A DNA stretch of 64,000 nt from Mesorhizobium ciceri WSM4083. GTDB taxonomy: Bacteria; Pseudomonadota; Alphaproteobacteria; Rhizobiales; Rhizobiaceae. The DNA lies in the NCBI RefSeq assembly GCF_000519305.1, contig NZ_JAFG01000003.1:181-64180 (forward strand). Direction: 5' to 3'. The notes below the pieces were generated by a model. The model was not told the origin of the DNA and did not search any database. It saw nothing but the letters and a program-made list of their open reading frames with translations. The translations under genes and the position numbers were made by a program. Positions 42,113-51,528 of this stretch are shown piece after piece; within the stretch, counting starts at the first letter, position 1, and each line of letters opens with the position of its first letter.

Positions 42113-44559
42113 CCGCCAAGGCAGTTCCCGTCAAAGCAAGGGCGGTCATCATCGGCGGCGGCGTTTCCGGCTGTTCGGTCGCCTATCACCTGGCCAAGCT
42201 TGGCTGGACCGATATCGTGCTTCTCGAACGCAAACAGCTGACGTCGGGCACGACATGGCACGCCGCCGGCCTGATCGGCCAGTTGCGCGGTTCGCAGAAC
42301 ATGACACGGCTGGCCAAATATTCCGCCGACCTCTACGTCAAGCTGGAAGCCGAGACGGAGGTCGGCACCGGCATGCGCCAGGTCGGTTCGATCACCGTGG
42401 CACTGACCGAGGAGCGCAAGCACGAGATCTACAGGCAAGCGTCGCTGGCGCGTGCCTTCGATGTCGATGTCCGCGAGATTTCGCCCAGGGAAGTCAGCGA
42501 GATGTACCCGCATCTCAATGTTTCCGATGTCGTCGGCGCCGTGCATCTGCCGCTCGACGGCCAGTGCGACCCCGCCAACATCGCCATGGCGCTCGCCAAG
42601 GGCGCGCGCCAGCGCGGCGCCACCATCGTCGAGAACGTAAAGGTCACCAAGGTCCACAGCAAGGCCGGCCGCGTCACCGGCGTGTCCTGGGCACAAGGCG
42701 AAGAGCAAGGCACGATCGAAGCCGACGTCGTCGTCAACTGCGCCGGCATGTGGGCACGCGAACTGGGCGCGCAGAACGGCGTCACCATACCGCTGCATGC
42801 CTGCGAGCATTTTTACCTCGTCACCGAACCGATCCCCGGCCTCACCCGTCTGCCGGTGCTGCGCGTGCCCGATGAGTGCGCCTACTACAAGGAAGACGCC
42901 GGCAAGATGATGCTGGGCGCCTTCGAGCCGGTGGCCAAGCCGTGGGGCATGGACGGCATAAGCGAGGATTTCTGCTTCGACCAACTGCCGGAGGACATGG
43001 AGCATTTCGAGCCGATCCTCGAAATGGGCGTCAACCGCATGCCGATGCTGGCGACCGCCGGCATCCACACCTTCTTCAACGGTCCGGAAAGTTTTACGCC
43101 CGACGACCGCTACTATCTCGGCGAGGCGCCGGAGCTGGCCGGCTACTGGATGGCGACCGGCTACAATTCGATCGGCATCGTCTCCTCCGGCGGCGCCGGC
43201 ATGGCGCTGGCGCAGTGGATCAATGACGGCGAAGCCCCCTTCGACCTGTGGGAAGTCGACATCCGCCGCGCACAGCCGTTCCAGAAGAACCGCCGCTACC
43301 TCAAGGAGCGCGTCTCCGAAACGCTCGGCCTGCTCTATGCCGACCATTTCCCCTACCGCCAGATGGCGACCTCGAGGAATGTCAGGCGTTCGCCGCTGCA
43401 CGAGCATCTGAAGGCGCGCGGCGCCGTTTTCGGCGAAGTCGCCGGTTGGGAGCGCGCCAATTGGTTCGCACGCGAGGGCCAGGAGCGCGAATACCGCTAT
43501 TCCTGGAAGCGCCAGAACTGGTTCGACAACCAGCGCGAGGAGCATCTGGCGGTCAGGAACGGCGTCGGTCTGTTCGACATGACCTCGTTCGGCAAGATCC
43601 GTGTCGAGGGCCGCGACGCCTGTGCTTTCCTGCAAAGACTGTGCGCCAACGACATGGACGTGGCGCCGGGCAAGATCGTCTACACCCAGATGCTCAACAA
43701 TCGCGGCGGCATCGAGAGCGACCTGACCGTCTCGCGCCTGTCGGAAACCGCCTACTTCCTCGTCGTCCCCGGCGCCACGCTGCAGCGCGATCTGGCTTGG
43801 CTGCGCCGGCATCTGACCGACGAGTTCGTCGTCATCACCGACGTGACGGCGGCCGAAAGCGTGCTCTGCCTGATGGGCCCGGACGCCAGAAAGCTGATCC
43901 AGAAGGTCAGCCCCAACGATTTCTCCAATGAGAAAAATCCGTTCGGCACGTTCCAGGAGATCGAGATCGGCATGGGCCTGGCCCGCGCCCACCGCGTCAC
44001 CTATGTCGGCGAACTCGGCTGGGAACTCTATGTCTCGACCGATCAGGCGGCCCATGTCTTCGAGGCAATCGACAAAGCCGGCGCTGATGTCGGCCTGAAG
44101 CTTTGCGGCCTCCATACGCTGGATTCCTGCCGCATCGAAAAAGCCTTCCGCCATTTCGGCCACGACATCACCGACGAGGACAATGTGCTGGAAGCCGGCC
44201 TCGGCTTCGCGGTGAAGACCGCCAAGGGCGACTTCATCGGCCGCGATGCCGTGCTGCGCAAGAAGGAAGCTGGATTGAACCGCCGACTGGTCCAGTTCCG
44301 GCTGAAGGATCCAGAGCCCCTGCTCTTCCACAACGAAGCGATCCTGCGCGACGGCAAGATCGTCGGCCCGATCACTTCAGGCAATTACGGCCATCATCTC
44401 GGCGGCGCGGTCGGGCTAGGCTATGTGCCATGCGAGGGCGAGAGCGAGGCCGACGTGCTGGCCTCAACCTACGAAATCGAGATCGCCGGCGAGCGCTTTG
44501 CGGCGGAAGCGTCGCTGAAGCCGATGTACGATCCGAAATCGGAGCGGACGAGGATGTAG
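42109..44559 (+). CDS. FAD/GcvT-type N-methyl dehydrogenase, second paralogue of operon
   Basis: An 816-residue enzyme of the same build as the one at 37583: GGGVSG FAD motif, LTSGTTWHAAG with the FAD-linking His, FAO_M, GcvT (MTSFGKIRVEG onward, about residue 490) and GcvT-C. It overlaps the aminotransferase by 4 nt and ends the operon; a REP-type repeat follows. Two different paralogues in one operon suggest two successive demethylation steps or two substrates. Confidence 0.88.
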   Translation: MTAKAVPVKARAVIIGGGVSGCSVAYHLAKLGWTDIVLLERKQLTSGTTWHAAGLIGQLRGSQNMTRLAKYSADLYVKLEAETEVGTGMRQVGSITVALTEERKHEIYRQASLARAFDVDVREISPREVSEMYPHLNVSDVVGAVHLPLDGQCDPANIAMALAKGARQRGATIVENVKVTKVHSKAGRVTGVSWAQGEEQGTIEADVVVNCAGMWARELGAQNGVTIPLHACEHFYLVTEPIPGLTRLPVLRVPDECAYYKEDAGKMMLGAFEPVAKPWGMDGISEDFCFDQLPEDMEHFEPILEMGVNRMPMLATAGIHTFFNGPESFTPDDRYYLGEAPELAGYWMATGYNSIGIVSSGGAGMALAQWINDGEAPFDLWEVDIRRAQPFQKNRRYLKERVSETLGLLYADHFPYRQMATSRNVRRSPLHEHLKARGAVFGEVAGWERANWFAREGQEREYRYSWKRQNWFDNQREEHLAVRNGVGLFDMTSFGKIRVEGRDACAFLQRLCANDMDVAPGKIVYTQMLNNRGGIESDLTVSRLSETAYFLVVPGATLQRDLAWLRRHLTDEFVVITDVTAAESVLCLMGPDARKLIQKVSPNDFSNEKNPFGTFQEIEIGMGLARAHRVTYVGELGWELYVSTDQAAHVFEAIDKAGADVGLKLCGLHTLDSCRIEKAFRHFGHDITDEDNVLEAGLGFAVKTAKGDFIGRDAVLRKKEAGLNRRLVQFRLKDPEPLLFHNEAILRDGKIVGPITSGNYGHHLGGAVGLGYVPCEGESEADVLASTYEIEIAGERFAAEASLKPMYDPKSERTRM

Positions 44560-44561
44560 TG

Positions 44562-44699
44562 CCTCTTCCTTCGCCCCGTTTACGGGGAGAAGGTGGGCCC
44601 GAAGGGCCGGATGAGGGGCGGCGCCAACCTCTGCAATGTTCGTGCTGCCCCTCATCTGCCTGCCGGCATCTTCTCCCCGTTTCACGGAGAGAAGGAGGC
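44562..44699. repeat. Rhizobial palindromic intergenic repeat (RIME/REP-like)
   Basis: It holds hairpin CCCCG-TTTA-CGGGG with flanking GAAGG, then long arms GATGAGGGG (44610-44618) and CCCCTCATC (44648-44656), ending in a second CCCCG...CGGAG hairpin. This matches the typical form of alphaproteobacterial RIME-type repeats. It lies between convergent genes. Confidence 0.7.
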
Positions 44700-44706
44700 T
44701 AATTCC

Positions 44707-45294
44707 CTAAAACCGCTCCAACTTCCCCCGCACCTTCGCCAGAAACGCCGCCCGCGTTGCCGGCGTCGAGGCATCCATCAAATAGTGCGCCAGGAAAAAC
44801 GTCCGGCAGCGTGTCGCGCACAGCGCCCGCATGCCGCGCAGCAGGGTCTTGCGTCCCGGCTGGCCGACGACGACGCTCCACCAGGTCGGCGCGCCGCAGG
44901 TTGTGATGACGCCGACCTTGGTCACATGCGTCATCAGCGACTTGATCCGGCCCTTGCCCGCCGGCAGCTTGAAGGCGACGTCCGTCGCCCACACCCGGTC
45001 GAGCCAGCCCTTCAGCATCGCCGGCAGCCCGTACCACCAGGTCGGATAGACGAACAAGATCGCTTCGGCCCAGTTGAGCAGTTCGAAATGCGGCTTCAGT
45101 GCCGGGTCCTGCGGCGCCTGGTCATTGTAGGAGCGCCGCTCGTCGCAGCCCATCACCGGGTCGAATTTCTCGGCATAGAGGTCGAGCAGCCGCACCTCCC
45201 AGCCTCGCCGCATCAGCACGTCGATGGCGGTGTCGCGAATTGCCGCACAGAAGCTGTCCGGCACCGGATGGCAGTAGACCACCAGCGCGCGCAT
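44707..45294 (-). CDS. NAD(P)H:quinone-oxidoreductase-like flavodoxin-fold protein
   Basis: A 195-residue flavodoxin-like protein of the NQO1/KefF/MdaB type (N-terminal LVVYCHPVPDSF FMN loop, FVYPTWWYGLPAMLKGW). It reduces quinones or nitro compounds with NAD(P)H. It is paralogous to the next gene, with the ATG and stop sharing one base, so the pair is co-translated. The pair follows a GlcD-like oxidase gene on the same strand. Confidence 0.85.
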   Translation of the reverse strand: MRALVVYCHPVPDSFCAAIRDTAIDVLMRRGWEVRLLDLYAEKFDPVMGCDERRSYNDQAPQDPALKPHFELLNWAEAILFVYPTWWYGLPAMLKGWLDRVWATDVAFKLPAGKGRIKSLMTHVTKVGVITTCGAPTWWSVVVGQPGRKTLLRGMRALCATRCRTFFLAHYLMDASTPATRAAFLAKVRGKLERF

Positions 45295-45878
45295 CAGAAG
45301 GCATCCATGCTGGCCGCGACCTTGGCCATGAAGGTCTTGCGGCTGTGGTCGGTCGACAGGTTCATCGCGTAGTGCGCAAGGTAGCTCACCGGCGCGCCCG
45401 GCTTTACGGTGGCGCGCAGCATGCGCTTGATCAGTTTGCGTGGCGGATCGCCCATCAGCATGGCGCGGAATCGGCTGCCGCCATAGGTGGTCACCGCCGC
45501 AACCTTACGAATGTTGTGCAGCGACGGCTGCGCCTTGCCGTCGACCAATTTGAACGACACGCCGGGCAGGAAGACGCGATCGAAAAAGCCTTTCAGTATC
45601 GCTGGAAAGCCATAGTTCCAGACCGGATAGGAAAGCACCAGCGCATCGGCTCGCAGCAGGCGTTCGACATAAGGCGCGACAGCATCGGCGGGGCCGCGCT
45701 GGTTGTGATAGTCCAGTCGTTCCTGGCGCGTCAGCCGCGGATCGAAATCCTCGGCATGGAGATCGCAATCATCGACCGCATGGCCCGCTGCCCTCAACCG
45801 CTCGACGATCATCCGGTGCAGGCCGGCATTGAAGCTGGTCTCGACCGGATGGGCGTAGAGGACGAGGATGTTCATCAT
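45294..45878 (-). CDS. NAD(P)H-dependent flavodoxin-fold oxidoreductase, paralogue
   Basis: A 194-residue homologue of the gene at 44707 (LVLYAHPVETSFNAGLH, LSYPVWNYGFPAILKGFFDRVF). Same predicted FMN and NAD(P)H chemistry. Tandem duplication is the likely origin. Overlaps the GlcD-like gene by 4 nt. ATGs at 45878 and 45875 are both possible. Confidence 0.85.
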   Translation of the reverse strand: MMNILVLYAHPVETSFNAGLHRMIVERLRAAGHAVDDCDLHAEDFDPRLTRQERLDYHNQRGPADAVAPYVERLLRADALVLSYPVWNYGFPAILKGFFDRVFLPGVSFKLVDGKAQPSLHNIRKVAAVTTYGGSRFRAMLMGDPPRKLIKRMLRATVKPGAPVSYLAHYAMNLSTDHSRKTFMAKVAASMDAF

Positions 45879-47281
45879 CCCACCTTCTGCAACCCCTTGA
45901 ACAAAAAAGTCCGGCCCGAACGATAATCATAGTCCGGATTTTCCCAGGCAATCATCTTGCCGGGGTTGAGCAGGCCCTGCGGATCGGTCTCGCGCTTGAA
46001 AGCGAGCTGCACCGCGTCGGTCTGCTTCATGCCGCCCTCTTCCAGCGTGTAGCGATGCGGGTTGAAGATCGGGCAGCCATTCTCCTCATGCAGGCGCACG
46101 ATCTCGTCGAGCCGCGCTTCGGTGGTGAACTTGACCAGCGGCAGGCCGAAGCAGGTGATGTTGCCGTCCAGCCGCACGAATTCCAGATGCGAAAAAACCT
46201 CGCCCGGAAACATCGCGTCCATCCTCTCGACCAGCGCCAGTTGGTTGGGAAAGGGATAGAGCGACTGCAGATAGGTAATCGAAGGATCAACGCGCAGCGC
46301 CCTCAGCGTCGTATGGTTCCAGGCCAATTCATAGGCCGGCGGCAGGCCCTTTTTCTCGTCCGGCGTCGCGGTTACCGCATTGTAGATCACCTCGCCGCCG
46401 GCACGGCGGGTGAAGGCCAGGAAAGCATCGAGCCCATGTTGCGCCACCATGACGACGCAGATGCTCTGCCCCTCCGTCAGGAATTTCTGGTGCCGCTTGA
46501 AATAGAGCTGCGGCACGGGTGCGGCTATCGGCGTGATCAGCTTGGTCAAAATACCGTCCTGGCAGGCCAGCGCATTGCCATACCGGGCGACATCCATGAA
46601 AGCGTCGAAGCCGACGATGACGTCGATCCATTCATAGGCCGCGGTCAGCGGCATCTCGACCTCCGATATGATGCCGTTGGTGCCATAGGCGTGGGTGACC
46701 TTGTGCAGATCCTCGCCGGTGAGTTCGAGCGCTTTCGGTTCGGCCTCCATGGTCACCACACGCAGGCGCAGCACATTGCCGAAATCGCGCAACCCGCCGA
46801 AATTGATCGAGCCGACGCCGCCCGAACCGCCGGCGATGAAGCCGCCGATCGAAGCGGTGTTGTAGGTGGAAGGCGACAGCCGGAGTTCCTGCCCGGAATG
46901 CGCCCGCGTTGCCTTGTCGATATCGGCCAGGATGGCCCCCGGCCCGGTCACCACGCGACCTGGCGCGATCGACTTGATCTCGTTCATCTCGGCAAGGTTG
47001 AGCACGACGCCGCCGGAGAGCGGCATCGCCTGGCCGTAATTGCCGGTGCCGCTGCCGCGCGGCGTCACCGGCACGCCACGGCGGTGACAGGCGGCAAGCA
47101 CGCTGATCAGTTCGGCCTCGTTCTTCGGCGTCACGATCAGGTCGCCGGTGACATGGTCCAACTGCTGCTTCAGCACCGGGCTGTACCAGTAGAAGTCGCG
47201 GCTCTTCTGCTGGACGATGGCCGGATTGTCGTCGACCTTCAGGCCTTCGAGATCGCGTTTGAGCGCCGAAAAATCCATCAT
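45875..47281 (-). CDS. FAD-binding oxidoreductase, GlcD/D-lactate dehydrogenase-like
   Basis: A 468-residue VAO-type flavoprotein: FAD-binding_4 region VTPRGSGTGNYGQ and STYNTASIGGFIAGGSGG, and a C-terminal FAD-oxidase domain ending NPGKMI. It oxidises a 2-hydroxy acid such as glycolate or D-lactate; substrate unknown. It overlaps the amidohydrolase by 4 nt (ATGA) and the reductase pair by 4 nt, so it belongs to the same operon as the cytosine-deaminase-like gene and the importer. Confidence 0.85.
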   Translation of the reverse strand: MMDFSALKRDLEGLKVDDNPAIVQQKSRDFYWYSPVLKQQLDHVTGDLIVTPKNEAELISVLAACHRRGVPVTPRGSGTGNYGQAMPLSGGVVLNLAEMNEIKSIAPGRVVTGPGAILADIDKATRAHSGQELRLSPSTYNTASIGGFIAGGSGGVGSINFGGLRDFGNVLRLRVVTMEAEPKALELTGEDLHKVTHAYGTNGIISEVEMPLTAAYEWIDVIVGFDAFMDVARYGNALACQDGILTKLITPIAAPVPQLYFKRHQKFLTEGQSICVVMVAQHGLDAFLAFTRRAGGEVIYNAVTATPDEKKGLPPAYELAWNHTTLRALRVDPSITYLQSLYPFPNQLALVERMDAMFPGEVFSHLEFVRLDGNITCFGLPLVKFTTEARLDEIVRLHEENGCPIFNPHRYTLEEGGMKQTDAVQLAFKRETDPQGLLNPGKMIAWENPDYDYRSGRTFLFKGLQKVG

Positions 47282-48579
47282 TCCACCATCAATTCGTCGA
47301 GTTCGGCGTAGTCCGGCAATTGCCGGTCGATCGCCTTGCCGCCGCGCACGACGATGCGATCCGATTCGGGCCGCGACAGCAATTCCGTCCAGCTTCGGCC
47401 TTTGAACAGGATGAAATCGGCATCGCCGCCGGCAGCCAGCGTGCCGAAGCCGTCGAGCCGCATCACCTTGGCGGGCGTCGCGGTGACCGTTTGCGGCCAG
47501 TCGGCAACCGGATGATCGAAATGCAGGATGCGCGTCGCCATGCGGTAGACCTCCAGCATGTCGAGATCGCCATAGGCGTAGAAGGGATCACGCGTGTTGT
47601 CGGAAGCGACCGCCACCGGAATGCCCCTCGCCCTCATCTCGTGCAGCAGCGTCACGCCGCGCCAGCGCGGCGTGGTTTGGTCAGCGCGCCGGTCCTGCAG
47701 ATAGAGATTGCACATCGGCAGCGAGACGACGGCGAGCCCGGCCTTCGCCACCTTGTCCAGCGTGTCGAGCACATCGAGGTCCGGCTGGCGCGCCAGCGAG
47801 CAGCAATGACCGACGAGGATGTTGCCTTCGAAACCGTTCCAGAGAGCGGCCTCGGCGATCTTCTTCAGCGAAATGGCGGAGATATCATCGGTCTCGTCGG
47901 CATGGAAATCGAGATCGAGGCCATGCTTGATGGCTTGCGCGAAGACATGGTCGAGCAGTTCTTCGAGGTCCGGCACCATATAGGTGACGACACCGAGCAC
48001 GCCCTTTGCCGCGGCAACCCTTTTGGCCAGCCTGTCGAACCACTTTTTGTCACGCACGCCTTCGATGCCGAGCAAACAGGCGCCCTGCAACTCGATACGG
48101 CCGCGCCATGCCTCGCGCATCGCCTCGAACACCGGCCAGGAGATTTCCTCCTGCGGCGCGACGCTGTCGATGTGGGTGCGCAGCGCCCTTGTGCCATGGG
48201 CGTAGGCGCAGCGCAGCGAGAAATCCATCCGCCGCGCCAAATCCTCGGCGCTCCAGCGTGCCACACGATCGGCACCGGCGGCATTCAGCGCGCCCATGAA
48301 CGTGCCGTCGGGATTGGGTTTTCGCGGCCAGATATGGCCCTTGTCGATATGCGTGTGGCAGTCGACGAAGCATGGCAGCAAGACGCGGGCGCCAAAGTTG
48401 ACGGCGTCCGCCGGGACTGCTGCACGCGCATGCGCGGTGATGGCTGAAATCTTGCCGTCAGCGACAGTGACGTCGGCAAGCGCGAAGCCATCGCTGTCGG
48501 GGACAGCAGCGAGCCCCGGTGTCAGGGACGCGTGAAGCCTGACGTTGGTAAGCCGGTATGAACCTGTGTTGGGAATCAA
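47278..48579 (-). CDS. Cytosine/creatinine-deaminase-type amidohydrolase
   Basis: A 433-residue metal-dependent amidohydrolase. HTHID (H75, H77), LDFHADET, ILVGHCCSL and VASDNTRD provide the metal and catalytic residues of the CodA group. It would deaminate a cyclic amidine such as cytosine, creatinine or a related ring. Part of a minus-strand operon with an NMT1-type importer and a GlcD-like oxidase, and beside RidA and a creatininase-family gene, so a ring-opening pathway for a small N-heterocycle is likely. Confidence 0.85.
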   Translation of the reverse strand: MIPNTGSYRLTNVRLHASLTPGLAAVPDSDGFALADVTVADGKISAITAHARAAVPADAVNFGARVLLPCFVDCHTHIDKGHIWPRKPNPDGTFMGALNAAGADRVARWSAEDLARRMDFSLRCAYAHGTRALRTHIDSVAPQEEISWPVFEAMREAWRGRIELQGACLLGIEGVRDKKWFDRLAKRVAAAKGVLGVVTYMVPDLEELLDHVFAQAIKHGLDLDFHADETDDISAISLKKIAEAALWNGFEGNILVGHCCSLARQPDLDVLDTLDKVAKAGLAVVSLPMCNLYLQDRRADQTTPRWRGVTLLHEMRARGIPVAVASDNTRDPFYAYGDLDMLEVYRMATRILHFDHPVADWPQTVTATPAKVMRLDGFGTLAAGGDADFILFKGRSWTELLSRPESDRIVVRGGKAIDRQLPDYAELDELMVE

Positions 48580-48583
48580 GGGC

Positions 48584-49435
48584 CTAGCGCTCCTGCTTCA
48601 GCGCGCTTTCGTGCCAGCGCCGCAAAATGAGATGCGAAATCAGCGACAGCACGAGGAAGATCAGGATGCCGGTCAGCGAGATCAGGAACAGCGCCGCGAA
48701 CAGCCGCGGCGCGTTGAGCCGGTAGCCGGCCTCGATGATGCGCGAGGCAAGGCCGGACGACTGGCCGGTGGTACCGGCGACGAACTCGGCCACCACCGCG
48801 CCGATCAGCGACAGGCCGCCGGCGATCTTCAACCCGCCGAGGAAATAGGGCATCGCCGCCGGCAGCCTGAGATAGCGCAATTGCTGCCAGCGCGTTGCGC
48901 CATTGAGCTTGAACATGTCGCGCAGATTGCGGTCGACGGAGTTGAGGCCAAGCGTGGTGTTGGACAGGATCGGAAAGAAGGCGACGATCCAGGCGCACAG
49001 CAGAAGCTTGGTCGTCTGGTCGTTCACATAGATGTTGATCAGCGGAAAGATCGCCACGATCGGCGTCACCTGCAGCACGATGGCGAACGGGAAGAACGAC
49101 ATCTCGACCCATTTCGACTGCGCGAACAGCACCGCCAGCCCGACCCCGCCGATGACGGCCAGAGCCAGGCTGAGGAAGGTGATGCGCAAGGTCACCAGCA
49201 GCGAGGAGAACAGCAGGCCGGCATCGTTGTAGAGCGTCCACAGCACCACACCCGGGCGCGGCAGGATGTATTGCGGGATCTCGTTCCACACACAGATACG
49301 ATCCCAAACCCAGATCGCCAGGATCATGATCGCCAGCGGCAGCACCCAGCGGCCGATCCGTTCGAATCGCTCCTGGCGCACGCGGCGCGCTTCCTCGGGG
49401 TCGAGTTCGAGCACGCGCTCGTCAATGGCCGTCAT
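48584..49435 (-). CDS. ABC transporter permease (SsuC/TauC-like)
   Basis: A 283-residue inner-membrane permease with about six helices and the EAA-type loop (RDMFKLNGATRWQQL). Single-permease importers of this type take up aromatic or N-containing nutrients. ATG at 49435 overlaps the ATPase gene by 14 nt. A longer upstream frame is within the ATPase gene and is not coding. Works with the ATPase and binding protein encoded next to it. Confidence 0.87.
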   Translation of the reverse strand: MTAIDERVLELDPEEARRVRQERFERIGRWVLPLAIMILAIWVWDRICVWNEIPQYILPRPGVVLWTLYNDAGLLFSSLLVTLRITFLSLALAVIGGVGLAVLFAQSKWVEMSFFPFAIVLQVTPIVAIFPLINIYVNDQTTKLLLCAWIVAFFPILSNTTLGLNSVDRNLRDMFKLNGATRWQQLRYLRLPAAMPYFLGGLKIAGGLSLIGAVVAEFVAGTTGQSSGLASRIIEAGYRLNAPRLFAALFLISLTGILIFLVLSLISHLILRRWHESALKQER

Positions 49436-50246
49436 GATGCGCGCCTGCTGTTGAATTGATGGCCTTGACCAGCACGTCGGAAGCCTGACGGCACAGCGCC
49501 GCATAGTCGGGCGAGGTGCGAAACGCCTCGTCGCGCGGATAGGAGGCCTCGATGGCGAGTTCGTCGAACACCCGGCCCGGCCGCGCCGCCATGACGACGA
49601 CGCGGTTGGACAGGAACACGCTTTCAAAGACGCTGTGGGTGACGAAGACGACGGTGAAGCGCTCGTCCTGCCACAGTTCCAGGAGATCGTTGTTGAGCTT
49701 GAAGCGGGTGATCTCGTCGAGTGCGGCGAACGGTTCGTCCATCAACAGCACGCGCGGTTTGGTCACCATGGCGCGTGCGATCGAGACGCGCATCTTCATG
49801 CCGCCGGACAGTTCGCGCGGCACCGCGTCTTCGAAACCGGTCAGATGCACCCGCGCCAGCATTTCCGTGATCGCCGGTGTCGCCTTGGCACGCGAAATGC
49901 CTTTCAGCCGAAGCGGCAACCAGACATTGTCGAAAACGTTGGCCCAGGGCAGCAGCGTCGGCTCCTGGAAGACGAAGCCGATGTTCGAGCGGTCAGCTGA
50001 GCCGCCGCCGCGCCAGTCGAGCACGCCGGAGGTCGGCGTCGACAGGCCGGCGATCAGCCTCAGCGCCGTCGACTTGCCGCACCCCGACGGCCCGAGCAGG
50101 CTGAGGAAATCGCCTTCCCGGATCGTCAGGTCGACGTCGCTCAGCGCCGTCACGCCGTTGGAGAAGACCTTGCCGACACCCCTCAGCGCCAGCAATGTCG
50201 ATGCAACGTCCGAGGCCGGCGCTTGCGCCACCTTTTCCCTTATCAT
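49422..50246 (-). CDS. ABC transporter ATP-binding protein
   Basis: A 274-residue ABC ATPase: Walker A LLGPSGCGKST, signature LSGGMKMRVSIARA, Walker B VLLMDEPFAALD. SsuB/TauB-like. Energises the importer formed with the permease at 48584 and the binding protein at 50259. Twelve nt after the binding-protein gene. Confidence 0.92.
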   Translation of the reverse strand: MIREKVAQAPASDVASTLLALRGVGKVFSNGVTALSDVDLTIREGDFLSLLGPSGCGKSTALRLIAGLSTPTSGVLDWRGGGSADRSNIGFVFQEPTLLPWANVFDNVWLPLRLKGISRAKATPAITEMLARVHLTGFEDAVPRELSGGMKMRVSIARAMVTKPRVLLMDEPFAALDEITRFKLNNDLLELWQDERFTVVFVTHSVFESVFLSNRVVVMAARPGRVFDELAIEASYPRDEAFRTSPDYAALCRQASDVLVKAINSTAGAHHDGH

Positions 50247-50258
50247 GCCGGGACCGGC

Positions 50259-51263
50259 CTATTTCTTCAGCTCGAGCCCGACGCCCTTGTTGATGAAGGT
50301 CAGCGTGTAGGCCTTCTTGATGTCGATGCCGTCGGGTGTGACCTTGGCCTTGACCATCTTGTCGTAGAAACTCTTGATCCGCTCGTCGGTCATGGCGCCG
50401 ATGCCGAGCTTTTCCGTGTCACCGGAATCGGCCAGGCCGAACTTCTTCATCTGCTCGATCGAGAACGCGATCTGCTCGTCGCTCATGTCGGGATTGTCTT
50501 TCTTGATCATGTCGTTGGCGGCCTTGTTGTCGCCGTAGAGATATTTGTACCAGCCCTTGGCCGAGCCATCGACGAAGCACTGGACCACCTCCGGCTTCTT
50601 GTCGATCGTATCCTGCATCACCTCGATCGTCGTCGAATAGGTGTCCCAGCCATAGTCGGCGAGCAGGAATTGGTTCGGCACGAAGCCGCCTTCCTTCTTG
50701 ACCGCGAACGGCTCTGAGGTGACGTAGCCCTGCTGGATCGACTTCTTGTTGGCGATGAAGGGAGCGGTGTTGTAGGTGTAGGGCGCGCGCTTGGAAGCGT
50801 CGAAGCCGAGTTCGATGACCATCCACTGGAAGAAGGTCTGCACGCCCTCGTCGCCCAATATGTACTGGTCGGCGTTCTTCAGGTCCTCCCATTTGTCGAG
50901 CCCTTCGCCGGGGTGGGACATGATGACCTGCGGGTCCTTCTGGAAGTCCGCCGCCACCACGCGCATCGGAATGCCTTGCTGGACGGCATCGAAGGCCGAC
51001 AGCAGATTGCCGCCCATGTAGAAATCGATCTTGCCGGCCAGCAGCAGCGGTCGGCCGCTGACCTGCGGACCGCCCTGCATGATGGTGACGTCGAGGCCGC
51101 AGGCGGCGTAGGTGCCGTCCGCCACGGACTGGTAATATCCACCATGCTCCGGCTGGGCCAACCAGTTGGTGCCGAAGGTGACTTTCTCATTCGCAGCCGC
51201 ACCCAGCGTGCTGGCTGCAAGCAGGGCCACCGCCGCCACCGAAATCTTCTGTCTTCCGTACAT
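50259..51263 (-). CDS. ABC transporter substrate-binding protein (NMT1/THI5-like)
   Basis: A 334-residue periplasmic binding protein with a signal peptide (about 1-24, ending AAANE). The NMT1/THI5-like fold starts at VTFGTNWLAQPEHGGYY. Members bind pyrimidines, riboflavin or other small heterocycles. ATG at 51263 has AAGGGTGG about 6 nt upstream. First gene of the operon that includes permease, ATPase and the cytosine-deaminase-like enzyme, consistent with uptake and deamination of one substrate. Confidence 0.88.
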   Translation of the reverse strand: MYGRQKISVAAVALLAASTLGAAANEKVTFGTNWLAQPEHGGYYQSVADGTYAACGLDVTIMQGGPQVSGRPLLLAGKIDFYMGGNLLSAFDAVQQGIPMRVVAADFQKDPQVIMSHPGEGLDKWEDLKNADQYILGDEGVQTFFQWMVIELGFDASKRAPYTYNTAPFIANKKSIQQGYVTSEPFAVKKEGGFVPNQFLLADYGWDTYSTTIEVMQDTIDKKPEVVQCFVDGSAKGWYKYLYGDNKAANDMIKKDNPDMSDEQIAFSIEQMKKFGLADSGDTEKLGIGAMTDERIKSFYDKMVKAKVTPDGIDIKKAYTLTFINKGVGLELKK

Positions 51264-51528
51264 CGACACCACCCTTTGTTTGCTCCGGCGCGCCACGCGC
51301 CAGGCTCGACACCAAAGATTCAAGAAGCAAGACACATGCCACCGGCGTCTGGCGCCGGGACCGCCCGCTTGAAAGACGTTGCCATGCCAAGCGCGGACGG
51401 GTCATGCTGTACGAAAGGCATCGTGCCTATTTTTTGAACGGCTGTCCACAATCGCCCGGGCAACATGCACCGCCATCTTGAAGGTGCAATGGGTCAAGCC
51501 TTAGGCTACGGCCAAACCGGAGATTGCC

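Noticed and set aside
42091..44331. A 746-codon open frame on the minus strand
   Set aside because: It is antisense to the FAD/GcvT dehydrogenase at 42109-44559, has low-complexity His/Asp/Gly/Val-rich composition and no recognisable domain. Typical shadow of a high-GC gene.
44562..44699. CRISPR-like or insertion-sequence end
   Set aside because: Hairpins are nested and not regularly spaced repeats, and no transposase or target duplication is visible.
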